NCBI RefSeq assembly: GCF_000001735.4
Contig: NC_003074.8
Location: 14,763,261 to 14,827,260 of the forward strand
Direction of reading: 5' to 3'
Source of the DNA: Arabidopsis thaliana
Lineage: Eukaryota > Streptophyta > Magnoliopsida > Brassicales > Brassicaceae
Length of the DNA stretch: 64,000 bases
Position 1 is the first letter of the stretch; the number at the start of each line of letters is the position of its first letter. Shown here piece by piece: positions 11,165 through 21,760 of this stretch. Below the pieces are notes generated by a model, which saw only the letters and a list, made by a program, of their open reading frames with translations, was not told the DNA's origin and made no database searches. Position numbers and translations under genes: made by a program.

Positions 11165-11863
11165 TCAGATCATTTGACAAACCTTCCTAGACAACCACCA
11201 TAGATAACAATCATTGCAAAAGTTCTCATAACCAGCTGAAGCAACAGCGCAGTCCTTGGCGCAATCCGGCGACAGGATTCCTTTGCACATAGGGTAGATA
11301 AAAGACTTCCGGTAAGCAGTGTGGGTTATCCTCCGATATGGTCGTAACTCCCTGACCAACTCTTCTCCCCAAACCCTGACTCTCTCGGTCCCTAAAGGAG
11401 CATGGAAAATCCCGAACTGCTCAAGGAAATGAACCGCCATTTCTTCGTTTCCAACACACATAGAGAATATACCACAAGCTATGGTTGCAGCGCCATCTTC
11501 TGGAACCAACTAAGCTAGAAGTTCTATACCCCCCTTGAGGTCACAACCTTCAGCCACCACCCTTAAACCCTCATAATATATGACGATTTTGTTTCCAGCC
11601 TTGAGACATCTTTCGAAAAATGGACGGTACCTCCCTTGCATCACGATTCCGGTCTCCCGGTTCCGGAAAGTGAACAAATCACTTGGATCAGAACAGAGGG
11701 AGTATATGCACGCATCCTTCAACACGTCATCTCTGTACACCAAGTCTCTACCCCTTCGGCCAGCCTTCAATATAGGACCAAGTAGCCACCACCGATCATC
11801 AGCAACAAGCTTAACAATTTTCGCCAAGATATCATCAGGGATGTCAGGCATTTCGATACCCAT
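11165..11863 (-). pseudogene. F-box-like paralogue with one in-frame stop
   Basis: Paralogue of the gene at 9374-10036, on the opposite strand. It begins with ATG at 11863, and MPDIPDDILAKIVKLVADD is the F-box-like N-terminus. The frame continues to 11165 apart from one TAG at 11510-11512. The stop falls between GGIELLA and LVPEDGAA, where the intact paralogue has Gln before LVP, so a CAG-to-TAG change explains it. The total length including the stop position is 232 codons. The C-terminus keeps the cysteine-rich layout (CKGI, CAKDC, CNDC, VCQMI). The second half stays open after the stop, so the lesion is either recent or read through. Confidence 0.75.
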
Positions 11864-11917
11864 ATTGTTCTTTTTAAATGAGAATAAACGAAGATAGTTT
11901 GTTAGGTTAGGGGTTGT

Positions 11918-11930
11918 TATATATAAATTT
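11918..11930 (-). promoter_or_regulatory. TATA box of F-box-like gene 2
   Basis: Minus-strand AATTTATATATAA lies about 55-65 bp before the ATG at 11863. The plus strand carries GTTAGGTTAGGGG just beyond the ATG, so a TTAGGTTAGGG word occurs upstream of both paralogues, in opposite orientation relative to the gene. Confidence 0.5.
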
Positions 11931-12094
11931 TACTCTCTTGTATAATCTCTATATATAATCCGAAATAATATAGTAGCTCGGGAAGTTACAGTTGAGAAAT
12001 AAATTAATTCTCATACCAAACATATTTATGTCATCTTATAATTTAAAAAATATAAATGTTTAAATTAACCACTCCAACAAAAAACAAGATTTGC

Positions 12095-12433
12095 GTACGG
12101 CGTTATAAAAGTAAGCATTTTGATTTACATATCTGTACATCGCATCTGTACAGCGAAAAGAAAAGCATGACCCGTTGTTATCTGTACAACGATATGAAGT
12201 ACTGTACGGAAATATCTGCGATACTGCAAAAAACTAGTTAAATGAGTCTGGCAATATAAAATAATTGCTAGCCAATCATGGATATTAGAGTTCTCTTGTT
12301 ATTAACCTGTTTGCCACACAAACGCTGGATACGCAAAGCGCCATCTGTACAGTTAAACGGCAGTTATTTGTACATCACCATCTGTATAGTGATGTACCGT
12401 TATGTAAGTCAATCTATTTTAATTCATCCGTAC
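12095..12433. repeat. GTAC-rich patch upstream of F-box-like gene 2
   Basis: About ten GTAC words in 340 bp, mostly as CTGTACA, CGTACGG or CCGTACAG, the same words as in the 107-bp repeat at 7860-9020. The spacing is irregular, so this is either a decayed array or an independent cluster. It lies about 230-570 bp upstream of the minus-strand F-box-like pseudogene. Confidence 0.55.
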
Positions 12434-12489
12434 AGCAAAGTCGAGAATGGTCTGGCAAAAAGCGTTCAGTAATATAAATAAGCTACTTT

Positions 12490-12501
12490 GGGGGGGGGGG
12501 G
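12490..12501 (+). repeat. Run of 12 G
   Basis: An uninterrupted G12 tract just downstream of the MULE transposase 3' end. It could be a mononucleotide expansion or an assembly artefact. Confidence 0.7.
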
Positions 12502-13672
12502 AAATAAAAACAAAAAGTTTAAATGCAATACATCAGCATTGAAGGTTGGGTCATACATTGAAAATAGATGCATACATAGATTAAAAGATATATACATTGA
12601 AAGAGATATACATTACCGCTTCTAAAGAAAATAGACATTCTTCTGAAAAATAGCTCCAACCATATTTCATATGAATGACCACCAATTAACAAAACCAAAA
12701 AGGAACCGGACCAAAAAACTCCATATGTTACCAAAAACTTCCCAATTGATTGTAAAAAGCCATAGCGTCAACCGAGGGGATTCTTGCATGTAACGCGATT
12801 GTGACCTACACCTCCACATCTCCCACACTTATTAGGCGTTTTAGACTTTTTATTCCCCTACAGCAGACATAAATTATAGTTACCTTGGGCTAATATAGAA
12901 ATCTGTCGATGTATAAAACAATATTTTACCTCGTATTCCCCAACCGAGTGAATCCGCAACTTCGGAGGTCTACCGGGAGGTCTTTTTGTTATCGGGGGCA
13001 TTAAACAGAGAACCCTTATTTCCTCAGGGACATCAACCTCAGACGGGTCGCGCACAGGGAGGATTGGTTGTTGGACCGTTGGTGACCACATTCCTAGCCT
13101 ATGCATCTCTCCAACCAAAGTTCTGAATTCCAAACCCCTATTATGAGCTGCAGCCATTGCATGCGTACACGGTATTCGGATTTTCTGAAATTCTAAACAA
13201 GAGCAAGTCTGTTTTTCCAAAGAGACGTGGAACTGTACTCCATCCTTTGCGACTACTTCAAAATCCCAGGCCCCAACGGCTAAAACTGACATTCCCAAAC
13301 CACCTTTGAACCGTTTCATAAATTCCCTTTTAACCGAAATCGGAATGTCACCAACTAATCTAGATATTTTAAGCCTTCGTGATTCAAACCACCTAGCAAG
13401 CATTTTCCTTATAAATTCCAACAATGCCACAACAGGACTTCCCCTAGCAGGTAGTAGAGCATTGTTCAAAGACTCAGCAATGTTACTGGACATCAAATTA
13501 TATCTCTCCCCTGTAAAATGAACCCTACTCCAATTCGCAAGTCCCATCTCTTCTATGTATTTCCAACAGCCCATGTTCCTTTTCTTTATCCTTTCACATA
13601 TATCATCAAAATCTTTGATACGAAAGGAGTTACCTGCTTGCCACACTAACGCTGGAAGGCCACTCTTCTTTC

Positions 13673-13677
13673 CATAT
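13673..13677. repeat. Target-site duplication, left copy (CATAT)
   Basis: CATAT directly before the LTR start at 13678; matches 17171-17175. Confidence 0.9.
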
Positions 13678-13933
13678 TGATAACACCCAAAATGGGCTAT
13701 CAAATAAGTAACAGAAAAGAGATGAGAAAATATAAGAAATAGAGGTTGAAGTGAAGAATCAGAGATGAGAAGAGAAGAAGAAAGGAGAAGAAGACATTGA
13801 TTGTTTTTTTATTGATCTTTTGATAATGTTTACAGAGACCATATGCAATGATAAATAGAAGACAAACTAAAGAAAACAGGCTTAAACAATAAGTCCTGTA
13901 CGAAGCCCACTAGGCCCAATCGTGATCCTATCA
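13678..13933 (-). repeat. 3' LTR of the 3.49-kb element
   Basis: 256 bp, near-identical to 16915-17170. The long ORF stops inside it, at 13882. Confidence 0.92.
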
Positions 13934-16893
13934 ATACTCTCCCCTCGAAGAGCCAACTTGTCCTCAAGTTGCAGGCTCATCGCTAATCCGCACTCTACAC
14001 GCTTCTCTCTCTCTTTCTCACTATTTCCATTGTGCATCAGCAATTTAATCAGATACCATAACAAAGAAACTCCTTCACGTACCTCTGGTGGCCTTAGCAA
14101 GTGGAACACACCATTGGTGAGAAATTCTGCCAAATGATTTGCAAAAAGATATGTTCTGGGCTCCTTCATCGTCACTATCCTGTTCACTAGCATGCTTTTA
14201 AGAACCTTGAATCTTTTTCCCAGCCCGTGAATGAAACTCTGAAATTTTTTCTTGATAGCATCACCTTCATTGATTCTTAGCTTCATATTCTGAGTTCTTT
14301 TTTCCTTTTCTACTCTAGTGCCATTTATCTTGATATACTGAGGTCTTTGTTGCCTCTCATGCCACATTGAAGAAAACGTTTCGACCATCCAATCGGTTCC
14401 ATGAAACTTCTCGATTGGCTTCAATACTCTACCTATCTCATACACCCAATCAGCTCCTCCTGGATCAAAAGGTCGTGTGTCACCAGTAATTATACCAATC
14501 GTCCATCCGTTTCCCAGTGATAGCATTTGAGCATCTCTTTTCACTTCATTGTGCTTAAGACAACATTCCTCTAAATATGTGATTCTTAAACTTATAATCA
14601 AAACAACTTCTGAGAAACTCCTTAGCTTCTTCTTTAATGTATCATTACCCAGTTCTTTAACCATACCTTTACTCCCCCCAGACAAACTCACCTTGTCCTC
14701 AAGGTGAATAAAAGCAATGGTTAATACAAAGAGCTTCTGTATCATAACTAGTAGCTTCTTTTGTGGAATGTGCAGTCTTAACTTCAACACTCGATGAACT
14801 TGTATAATCTCCAATCCCTTATTAGCAAACATCATTAACAGCTTCTCATCTCCTAATTTATTACACAAAACCTGTCTCACGTTTAAACCACCACGCTCCC
14901 ATACACGGCTAGCTATTCTAGAATCAACTGGTCGTTTCATGTCGGTACAAATTCGAAACGCTAGACACTCGACATCATCAACGGTTCTATCACAACCGTG
15001 AAATACCACTAACCAGCCCAGCAGAACTTGCTTGGTTAACTTTTCTCCAGGTTTCCACACTCGGTTAACGAGGGAAACATCAGAGAATTCCTTGAGCCTT
15101 AATCTTTCCTTAACTTGGAAATTAAGGTAGTAGTGAAGAAAAGTTCCAAAATCGTCTTGTAGCTCTCTTCTCATCTTTACTTTGGTAGTACTTTGCTTAA
15201 GGTCTTCATCCTTAACCCCAAAAATGATCCAATCCTTTCTGTCTTGCTTCCGCATTAACTTCACATATGGGTCAGAATTGTAACACTTATCAAACCATTC
15301 CCCATGAACTCGGTTAACTAGTAAGAGGAACCCCCCAGGCTCCCATACTCGACTTGCCAGAAACTCAGAAAACAGTTCCCCTAAAAGCTTAGAGACTGAG
15401 GTTTGGTTTCCAGCAGAACAACAATTTGGGAAAAAGTCATGACTTGTCTGCATCTTCTGGCCTACAACCAGCCACTCCACAACATAAGCCTTGCATCTGA
15501 CAATTTCAACAGAAAGGACTTCCAGCAGAGAACCTTTTGCATAAAGCTCCTTAAACCATGATAACTCCTTAATCTCTAGACCGTGATATGCAATCAGCAA
15601 CTTCTGATTCCAACCCACCAATAACTTCATGACTCTTGAAAATTTTTGCATCATTAAGCTTCTGTTAACAAGCAGCATAATCAACTTTTGTTTATCATAA
15701 CCAGCTCTCTCTGTTCCAATCCATGCTTCTTGATCAAAACCAGAGACTTCCTTGAACCTAATTCTTCCCTTAATTTGGTAAAGCTTCTCTAACAATATCC
15801 ACTTCTCTAGCTCAGTAGTTACTCCCCCAGGTTCCCAAACGTGATTATCAAGCCCAGAGAGGAAGTGCAGAGTTCCATCTTGGATTGCTAGAGCCTGAAC
15901 TTTTTCACCATGACACATATGCTTCAGGGGTAAATCTCCCACTACCTTAGCTATAACAATGATCTCTGGATTTACTATTTCATAATTCTTTTGCAGCAGC
16001 TCCTCTTTCTTATTCTCATTCATGAACACTCTACTACTCATACACAAACCAGCGATTTGTTTCTCTACCGTTCCATGAATCTTACTCGCATTCACTATCA
16101 CCTTACTTATTTCCTTCGCCGACGTAGCACACGTTCCTGCACCTTTTTGTATACTCATTTCCTTGGCCAAAGAACACTCAAAGGATTGTTCATCACTAGT
16201 GAAGTTTGTATCAGCGTGAGACAACACATCACCAACACTCACCGACGATTGATTCAGAGGAGGAAACGAGAACGTGTGAGGGCTGTTTTTCTCCACCTTC
16301 TTTGCAACCACCCATTTGTTATTCTTTGATCTGAATGAGGCAATCACAACTCGATATCTATCCCTCTCTCTTCGTTTCTGAAATTGGTGAAATTGTTGCT
16401 TGAAACGATCTCTTCGACTCCCTGTGTGTTGCTTTTCCTTCGCCAGATTTACAGCCATCGAATTGAATCTATCCTCTCCAAGATACAATTTATTTCTCGG
16501 AGAACGAACTCGAAAGGCTAGATGTAAAGATTGAGAACGATGGTCTTTCTTCATTTTTCTTTTTCGAACCTTGTGGTAACTTCCCTTGACAAGAATCATT
16601 TTGTTTCTGAGAATTTTAGCTGTAATGGGAACCTTAGAGGTCCAAAATTCGCCAGAAGCATCGTGAGATTGAACACCCACCATATGTTCGACGAAATTAC
16701 TCACAGAAAAAGTTGAGTTTAAGACATCATGGAGGAGGTGTCGAAGTTGAATGTTGAGGATGTTGATGGAATCTTGCAACCACAGCATCTCCTTATCACG
16801 GCGTGCTTCTCGTTCTTCGGTTGTCTCTTGCGTTTGTGGTGTACCAGTCACCACCCGTGACTCGAGTTCAAATGTATTTGGTGTACTAGACAT
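13882..16893 (-). CDS. 1,003-residue retroelement ORF with WEPGG repeats, function unknown
   Basis: Start chosen at ATG 16893 (MSSTPNTFELESRVV); a further in-frame Met at 16923 lies inside the LTR. The N-terminus (TTEEREARRDKEMLW) resembles the leader of gypsy gag proteins and is followed by basic and coiled-coil-like sequence. The rest matches no pol domain that I can recognise. Five copies of an [RH]VWEPGG-like motif occur, at about 15825-15842, 15331-15350, 15063-15085, 14886-14908 and 14456-14476 (the last is RPFDPGG). LEDKV/LEDKL motifs occur twice near the C-terminus. The ORF is open for 3 kb, so it either is under selection or is very young. The role is unknown; a gag-derived structural protein supplied with RT in trans is one possibility. 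Confidence 0.75.
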   Translation of the reverse strand: MSSTPNTFELESRVVTGTPQTQETTEEREARRDKEMLWLQDSINILNIQLRHLLHDVLNSTFSVSNFVEHMVGVQSHDASGEFWTSKVPITAKILRNKMILVKGSYHKVRKRKMKKDHRSQSLHLAFRVRSPRNKLYLGEDRFNSMAVNLAKEKQHTGSRRDRFKQQFHQFQKRRERDRYRVVIASFRSKNNKWVVAKKVEKNSPHTFSFPPLNQSSVSVGDVLSHADTNFTSDEQSFECSLAKEMSIQKGAGTCATSAKEISKVIVNASKIHGTVEKQIAGLCMSSRVFMNENKKEELLQKNYEIVNPEIIVIAKVVGDLPLKHMCHGEKVQALAIQDGTLHFLSGLDNHVWEPGGVTTELEKWILLEKLYQIKGRIRFKEVSGFDQEAWIGTERAGYDKQKLIMLLVNRSLMMQKFSRVMKLLVGWNQKLLIAYHGLEIKELSWFKELYAKGSLLEVLSVEIVRCKAYVVEWLVVGQKMQTSHDFFPNCCSAGNQTSVSKLLGELFSEFLASRVWEPGGFLLLVNRVHGEWFDKCYNSDPYVKLMRKQDRKDWIIFGVKDEDLKQSTTKVKMRRELQDDFGTFLHYYLNFQVKERLRLKEFSDVSLVNRVWKPGEKLTKQVLLGWLVVFHGCDRTVDDVECLAFRICTDMKRPVDSRIASRVWERGGLNVRQVLCNKLGDEKLLMMFANKGLEIIQVHRVLKLRLHIPQKKLLVMIQKLFVLTIAFIHLEDKVSLSGGSKGMVKELGNDTLKKKLRSFSEVVLIISLRITYLEECCLKHNEVKRDAQMLSLGNGWTIGIITGDTRPFDPGGADWVYEIGRVLKPIEKFHGTDWMVETFSSMWHERQQRPQYIKINGTRVEKEKRTQNMKLRINEGDAIKKKFQSFIHGLGKRFKVLKSMLVNRIVTMKEPRTYLFANHLAEFLTNGVFHLLRPPEVREGVSLLWYLIKLLMHNGNSEKEREKRVECGLAMSLQLEDKLALRGESIDRITIGPSGLRTGLIV

Positions 16894-16914
16894 ACTCTCA
16901 ATGAAAGCACCAAT

Positions 16915-17170
16915 TGATAACACCCAAAATGGGCTATCAAATAAGTAACAGAAAAGAGATGAGAAAATAGAAGAAATAGAGGTTGAGGTGAAGAATCAGA
17001 GATGAGAAGAGAAGAAGAAAGGAGAAGAAGACATTGATTGTTTTTTTATTGATCTTTTGATAATGTTTATAGAGACCATATGCAATGATAAATAGAAGAC
17101 AAACTAAAGAAAACAGGCTTAAACAATAAGTCCTGTACGAAGCCCACTAGGCCCAATCGTGATCCTATCA
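16915..17170 (-). repeat. 5' LTR of the 3.49-kb element
   Basis: 256 bp, differs from 13678-13933 at three positions by eye. Confidence 0.92.
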
Positions 17171-17175
17171 CATAT
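17171..17175. repeat. Target-site duplication, right copy (CATAT)
   Basis: Second copy of CATAT, directly after the LTR end CCTATCA. Confidence 0.9.
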
Positions 17176-19229
17176 CTGCCTTTGACGTTCCTTCTTATAT
17201 GGACCAAACAAGCTCCATGGTGTGCTTGATTGAACACAAGGCTCACAACTTTGAATATTGATTGATTCCGATCTGAGACAAACGTCAAGTCAGGGCCATC
17301 TTTTATTATTTCTGAAAGCTTGTTCATAAACCATGACCATGATTCGTTTGTCTCGCTGTCCACTACAGCAAAAGCTATAGGGAGAATCTGAAAGTTTGCA
17401 TCCTGACAACTAGCGGTAAGAAGACAGCCAAGGAACTTACCAAACAAGTGTGTCCCATCTACTACAACAACCCTCCGCAGAAATTTTAACCCTTTTACAC
17501 TAGCCCCAAATGCTAGGAAAACATATTTAAAACGCTCATCACCAACGTCATCAATCTCTGTTTTCAAATGATAAATTGTGCCAGGATTGGCTAGTTGTAA
17601 GACGTGAAGATATACCGGCAACAAGGAGAAAGAGCTCTCATCCGTGCCCTGAGCAGTCTCAACAGCAAGTTCTTTTGCTCTCCAACATTTCCAGTACGTT
17701 GTCCGCACATTGTGCTCCCTCAACAGAGACTCGAGTAAGTCTCTCGCTCTTGGCCCACAAAACGCCTTCGCATATTTAGCCCTTAAGAGTGCAGCTACAA
17801 CCTTCGAAGTGGCATGTTTTCCAAAGCGGCTCCTAGTCTCAACCTTACACATATGATCCAGCTTTGCCTTTCTCACCTCATATTCTTCACTGTCCCCCAC
17901 TTGGTGTGCTCTGACTCTCCAATCACAACATTTTTTATCGTAACATTCAGCAACCAGGTAATGTTTCTCATACCTAGTAAATCTGAAGCGGAAAACACGG
18001 TTTATGGCATAAATAGACAAAGCGATCCTAAAGTCTTCCCTCGATGCAAAAGTCCTTCCAACAAACATATTGTCATCCTCTTTGCTCAAGTCAACATGTC
18101 CCGCTTTAGCATCCATATCATCATCTCCAAACATTGGCTCAATGTCGTCGAACCCATAGATTTGGTCAATGGTTATACCTTTCTGAAATGTAGCTTCTAA
18201 CTCTGTCATTGTACCAACATGAGTATCTTTTTGCATAACTTTTTTCCTAGGGGGCTGCTCAACAAAATCATCATCCCCACTGTCTTCATATACAACAATT
18301 TCTTTTTCCACATGAAGCAGACCTACAGTGTGATCATCGTCATCTAACCCATCATCCTCAGATTCACTCCCGGAACTGAGAGAAAAGGAATCATAAGAGA
18401 CTGCTGAAAACTCTGGGGCAACACCTGAAGCAAGAAATTCCGGCGGTAATACTGTATTAACGCCTGTGGTAGCGACCAAAACTCCACTAGCTGACTTCTC
18501 CACTGCTTCGAGGGCTTCTAACAGAAGTTCATCACTTATGCCCCAGTCACCGGATGTTTCACTAATATCTAAACTCTGTACAATAGGAAGCTGGGGGTTG
18601 GAAGGATAGACTGTGCTATTCACTTGAACAGAAGATAGCAACCCAGCAAAGTACCCTCTTTCCACTATCGTAACGGGTTTGGCGACAGGCTGTAGAATAC
18701 CTGGAGATGATGATTCTCCAGCTTCCAAACACTTAGCAACGGTTGTGCCAGTGATTATAGCTTTAGGAGTAGGGCCGACTATAACAGAATCGCCTTCTCT
18801 AAAACACGCAAACAAATTGACAGATTTATCAGCAAGACTTAAGGATTTAAAGCACCTAAAGTGCCAATCAGACCCAATCATCGTCGGATCCGGCTGAACA
18901 CCAGCTAAAAGAGCTATTTGGTCCTCGAATATGTAGCTAAGCTCGAGAGATATGGACGAATTCTCCATTCCAAAAAGATGTCGCACTTGAAGTTCCAAAT
19001 CCCTTAAATTTTTTAACCCCATCAACCTCATCGCCCTCCCGTGACGACAAGAATCCATCTTGAACTCCCATTCACCTGTGCTATACAAAATCCATCGACC
19101 GGCTTGAACAACAACAAAATCATCCACTGCAAATGAAATTCCATTATAGTCAGTCTCTACGGAAGAAAACTTTAAAACATTAGTAAGAACTAAATTTAAA
19201 AATTTCTTGTTCTGAATTTCACCTTCCAT

Positions 19230-21760
19230 AGTAAATTATCTGAGTTGAAGGTCCTTAGCAATAAAGATACAATACCCAAACTGACAATCATCCTCTTATT
19301 TGTTTGCTATAAAACACTTAACCATGGAAAAAAAATCTAAAAATTCCCTCCAAAAAAATTAGCTAATCTCGAGAAAACCTAAAGAGAATCTGAGTATTAT
19401 ATGATTTTATTCACCAACCTGTTAACTAATTTCGTTGATTAGATACGCTCATAAATGCCATAGTTTCTCTCAGCTCCAACTCCGGCGTTGATTTTGACGA
19501 CGAAGAAGTCAATTTAGATTGCAAACAACGATAATAAATGTGAATATTTGTCTTAAGGCCCATTAACGATTTCATTTAGCCCATACCTTTCTGCGAATTA
19601 TCAACTTTGACTCTGACTTCCGTAGACAAAAACCAGAACTCGGCTAGAGGGTTTGATTTGTTCTACAAAACAAAGAAAGGCCCTTACCGTAATTTCCACA
19701 AAAGCTAATATGGCCCATTTTTTTTGTATCTCAAGACTTCTGTATCTCACAGAACGGTGGGCCCGGTGCAATCTCTAATTATGAATAGGAACCGTACTAG
19801 TTCCTTAATTATGTTCAAAAAACGTATCATTTCTCAACATATCTCTATAAATTAAACGAGTTTTGGTAAATGATAGAAACCACGTAAAAATATTTTTGAA
19901 AATAAAATTCCCTTAATTTTCTCGCATACCACACCACGATCGCACGATCTTTGGAAGTTTGGTACCAGATCAAAAAAAATTTAAAACCCTTCATCTTCCT
20001 CTAAAAACCAATTCACGTTGGAGTTAAATTCATATCTCGCTCTCACACTTCGACAATCCGATTTCTATTTTTTTCTTATATATCTATGATCCATGATATT
20101 CCTGTTTACGTACTTCTCTTTGTCTCAGATTCATTGTCTCTGTTTCCAAAATGATCACGTTTCACCACCAGCTCTACATATTCGAACTCAAGCACAACGT
20201 GAGTTTCATTCACATCTCTTATATATATATAAACTAACCCTCAAAGTCTCTGTAACAGGTGAAGCAATTAAAGATCAACTGCAGTGAGAATGAGAAACGG
20301 AACATTAAGGTGACCCACATATCTCTACTTCCACATAATGTATGTTTCTCTACCTTATTTTGAGTTCTGCAATGTTCAGAGAGTCCTTGAAAATATTCCT
20401 TAAAATTCATCCGATCAAGGTTCAAGATCAAGAGATCATTTCTCAGCATTTCTTTCTAATTCAAGAACACAATGAGAGCTTCTTCGTACAAGTCCACGTC
20501 ACTATCCATTTCCATGTATGTTTAATATATTCTCATATATGTCTCTATTGGCTCTAATATAATTTTGTTGATGGGAATTCTACATTTCTGGTTAGATTTT
20601 CTATAAATATTTTTATGCCACAAAGATGAAGGAACGCAACCTAGAAGCAAACTGGCAAAGACCTTGTGGAGTTATGATAATGCTAATGAGCTATCGGAAT
20701 AGATTATAAGATGCATCAAAAATCCGGCATATACACTCATGAATCTTCTGATGGATAAAAAGAGTTCAGACGTTTTGGCAATAGAGAGCACATTTAATTT
20801 GTTTGTTTGTTTTCCATACGTATTCTTTTTTTCCGTCATTTTCCTTCTGTATTATTTCATTTGTATATATGCACATTATTTATAAGTGTCATATCCAACG
20901 GAATCATTTGTTTTCTTTTCGTATTCTTTCATCGTAAAACTCATCATTGTGTTCACATATTAATTCACCAAATTTGATTTACACAAGTAATAATTAATTA
21001 CTAATTTTCAACATTTTTAAAGAGATCAGATTTATAGTTCGGTCATATTAACATCAGTAAAGCAAATATAACATTTTACTTTTACAAAAAATACCTTTAA
21101 TAACCTAAAATTACTATACCCGTCCTATTATTGTATATGTCTCCAACTATTTTTGTAGGGAGATCCTAGATAAGCAGTTTTTTAAATTCGTTTGGCTATC
21201 TTTATTTCCTTTATATTCTGAAAAATTGATGGTTAAGCATTAATTACTCATTTGCACACAAAAAAGAGAGTTAATTACTTGTTTTTGAGGATTTCCAAAT
21301 GATCAATATTTGAAAACTTATACGAACAATTAAATATTTTTAGTTATTGGTTAAGAATTTTTTTTTTATATAGGAATGTGAATGGCATATAAAATAAAAG
21401 TTTGAGGTTTTACAAAAAGAGTTTAACCTAAAATTGAATCCATGCCAAAAAAACAAAAAAAAACATTGGTTACAAAGATTTTTTGAGGGTCAATCAACTT
21501 GTTAGCAGATCAATATAATTATCTCACAAATTAAACATGTAAGTAAGGAACATTTAAGATGATATATAAACATCTTCTCAAGAATCGATTCACCATTAGT
21601 TGAAACAAACCTTTGAAACAGCATAATTGTTCTTGCTCTGGTACGTTTCCAAGCTTCGATTCACTGCATATGGAGAGAGTGGAATGCTCATTCCCATGGA
21701 GACATGCCCACATCGAGACCTAATTAATCAAACTCCTTGACAAACAAGTTCGCAACCGTA
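19230..21760. other. Upstream region of the MULE transposase and AT-rich DNA
   Basis: 5' flank of the minus-strand transposase to about 19560, perhaps with a leader intron. Further right is AT-rich sequence without a recognised gene. Short open frames at 20093-20557 have no family signature. I could not identify the outer TIR of the MULE. Confidence 0.5.

Larger units (their letters stand above)
13678..17170 (-). mobile_element. Non-autonomous LTR retrotransposon, 3.49 kb, inserted in the MULE gene
   Basis: Two 256-bp LTRs (13678-13933 and 16915-17170) begin TGATAACACCC and end CCTATCA on the plus strand, and differ at three positions by eye. They are flanked by CATAT on both sides. The element is on the minus strand: the polypurine tract GAGGGGAGAG lies next to the left (3') LTR at about 13936-13947, and TTGGTGCTTTCATTGAG, a primer-binding-site-like start, follows the right (5') LTR. 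The internal part has one long ORF and no protease, RT, RNase H or integrase signature. LTR identity near 99% points to a recent insertion. Confidence 0.93.
12768..19229 (-). pseudogene. MULE (MuDR-type) transposase gene split by an LTR element
   Basis: Cut-and-paste transposase of a Mutator-like element. Coding starts at ATG 19229 and runs to 17171, resumes at 13672 on the far side of the inserted LTR element and continues to 12930, then a GT-AG intron (12929-12858) leads to a last exon at 12857-12768. The frame is continuous across the insertion site. Domains: an N-terminal domain with acidic linker (residues 1-380), a MuDR DNA-binding domain (about 385-465), and a DDE transposase with Asp589 in VVVDGTHL and Asp651 in SDRNQ. 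The likely Glu is in NIAESLN after the insertion. Then come a SWIM zinc finger (CSC and CTH motifs) and a CCHC zinc knuckle in the last exon (CGRC, GH, TC). I see no stop codon other than those brought by the insertion, so the transposase was probably intact when it was hit. Total length without the insertion is about 963 residues. Confidence 0.88.

Noticed and set aside
12311..12333. Short match to the transposase coding sequence near 13631-13655
   Set aside because: About 22 of 24 bases match, but nothing extends on either side. Too short to call a duplicated fragment.
15991..16329. Plus-strand open frame of 112 codons
   Set aside because: Antisense shadow of the 1,003-residue ORF.
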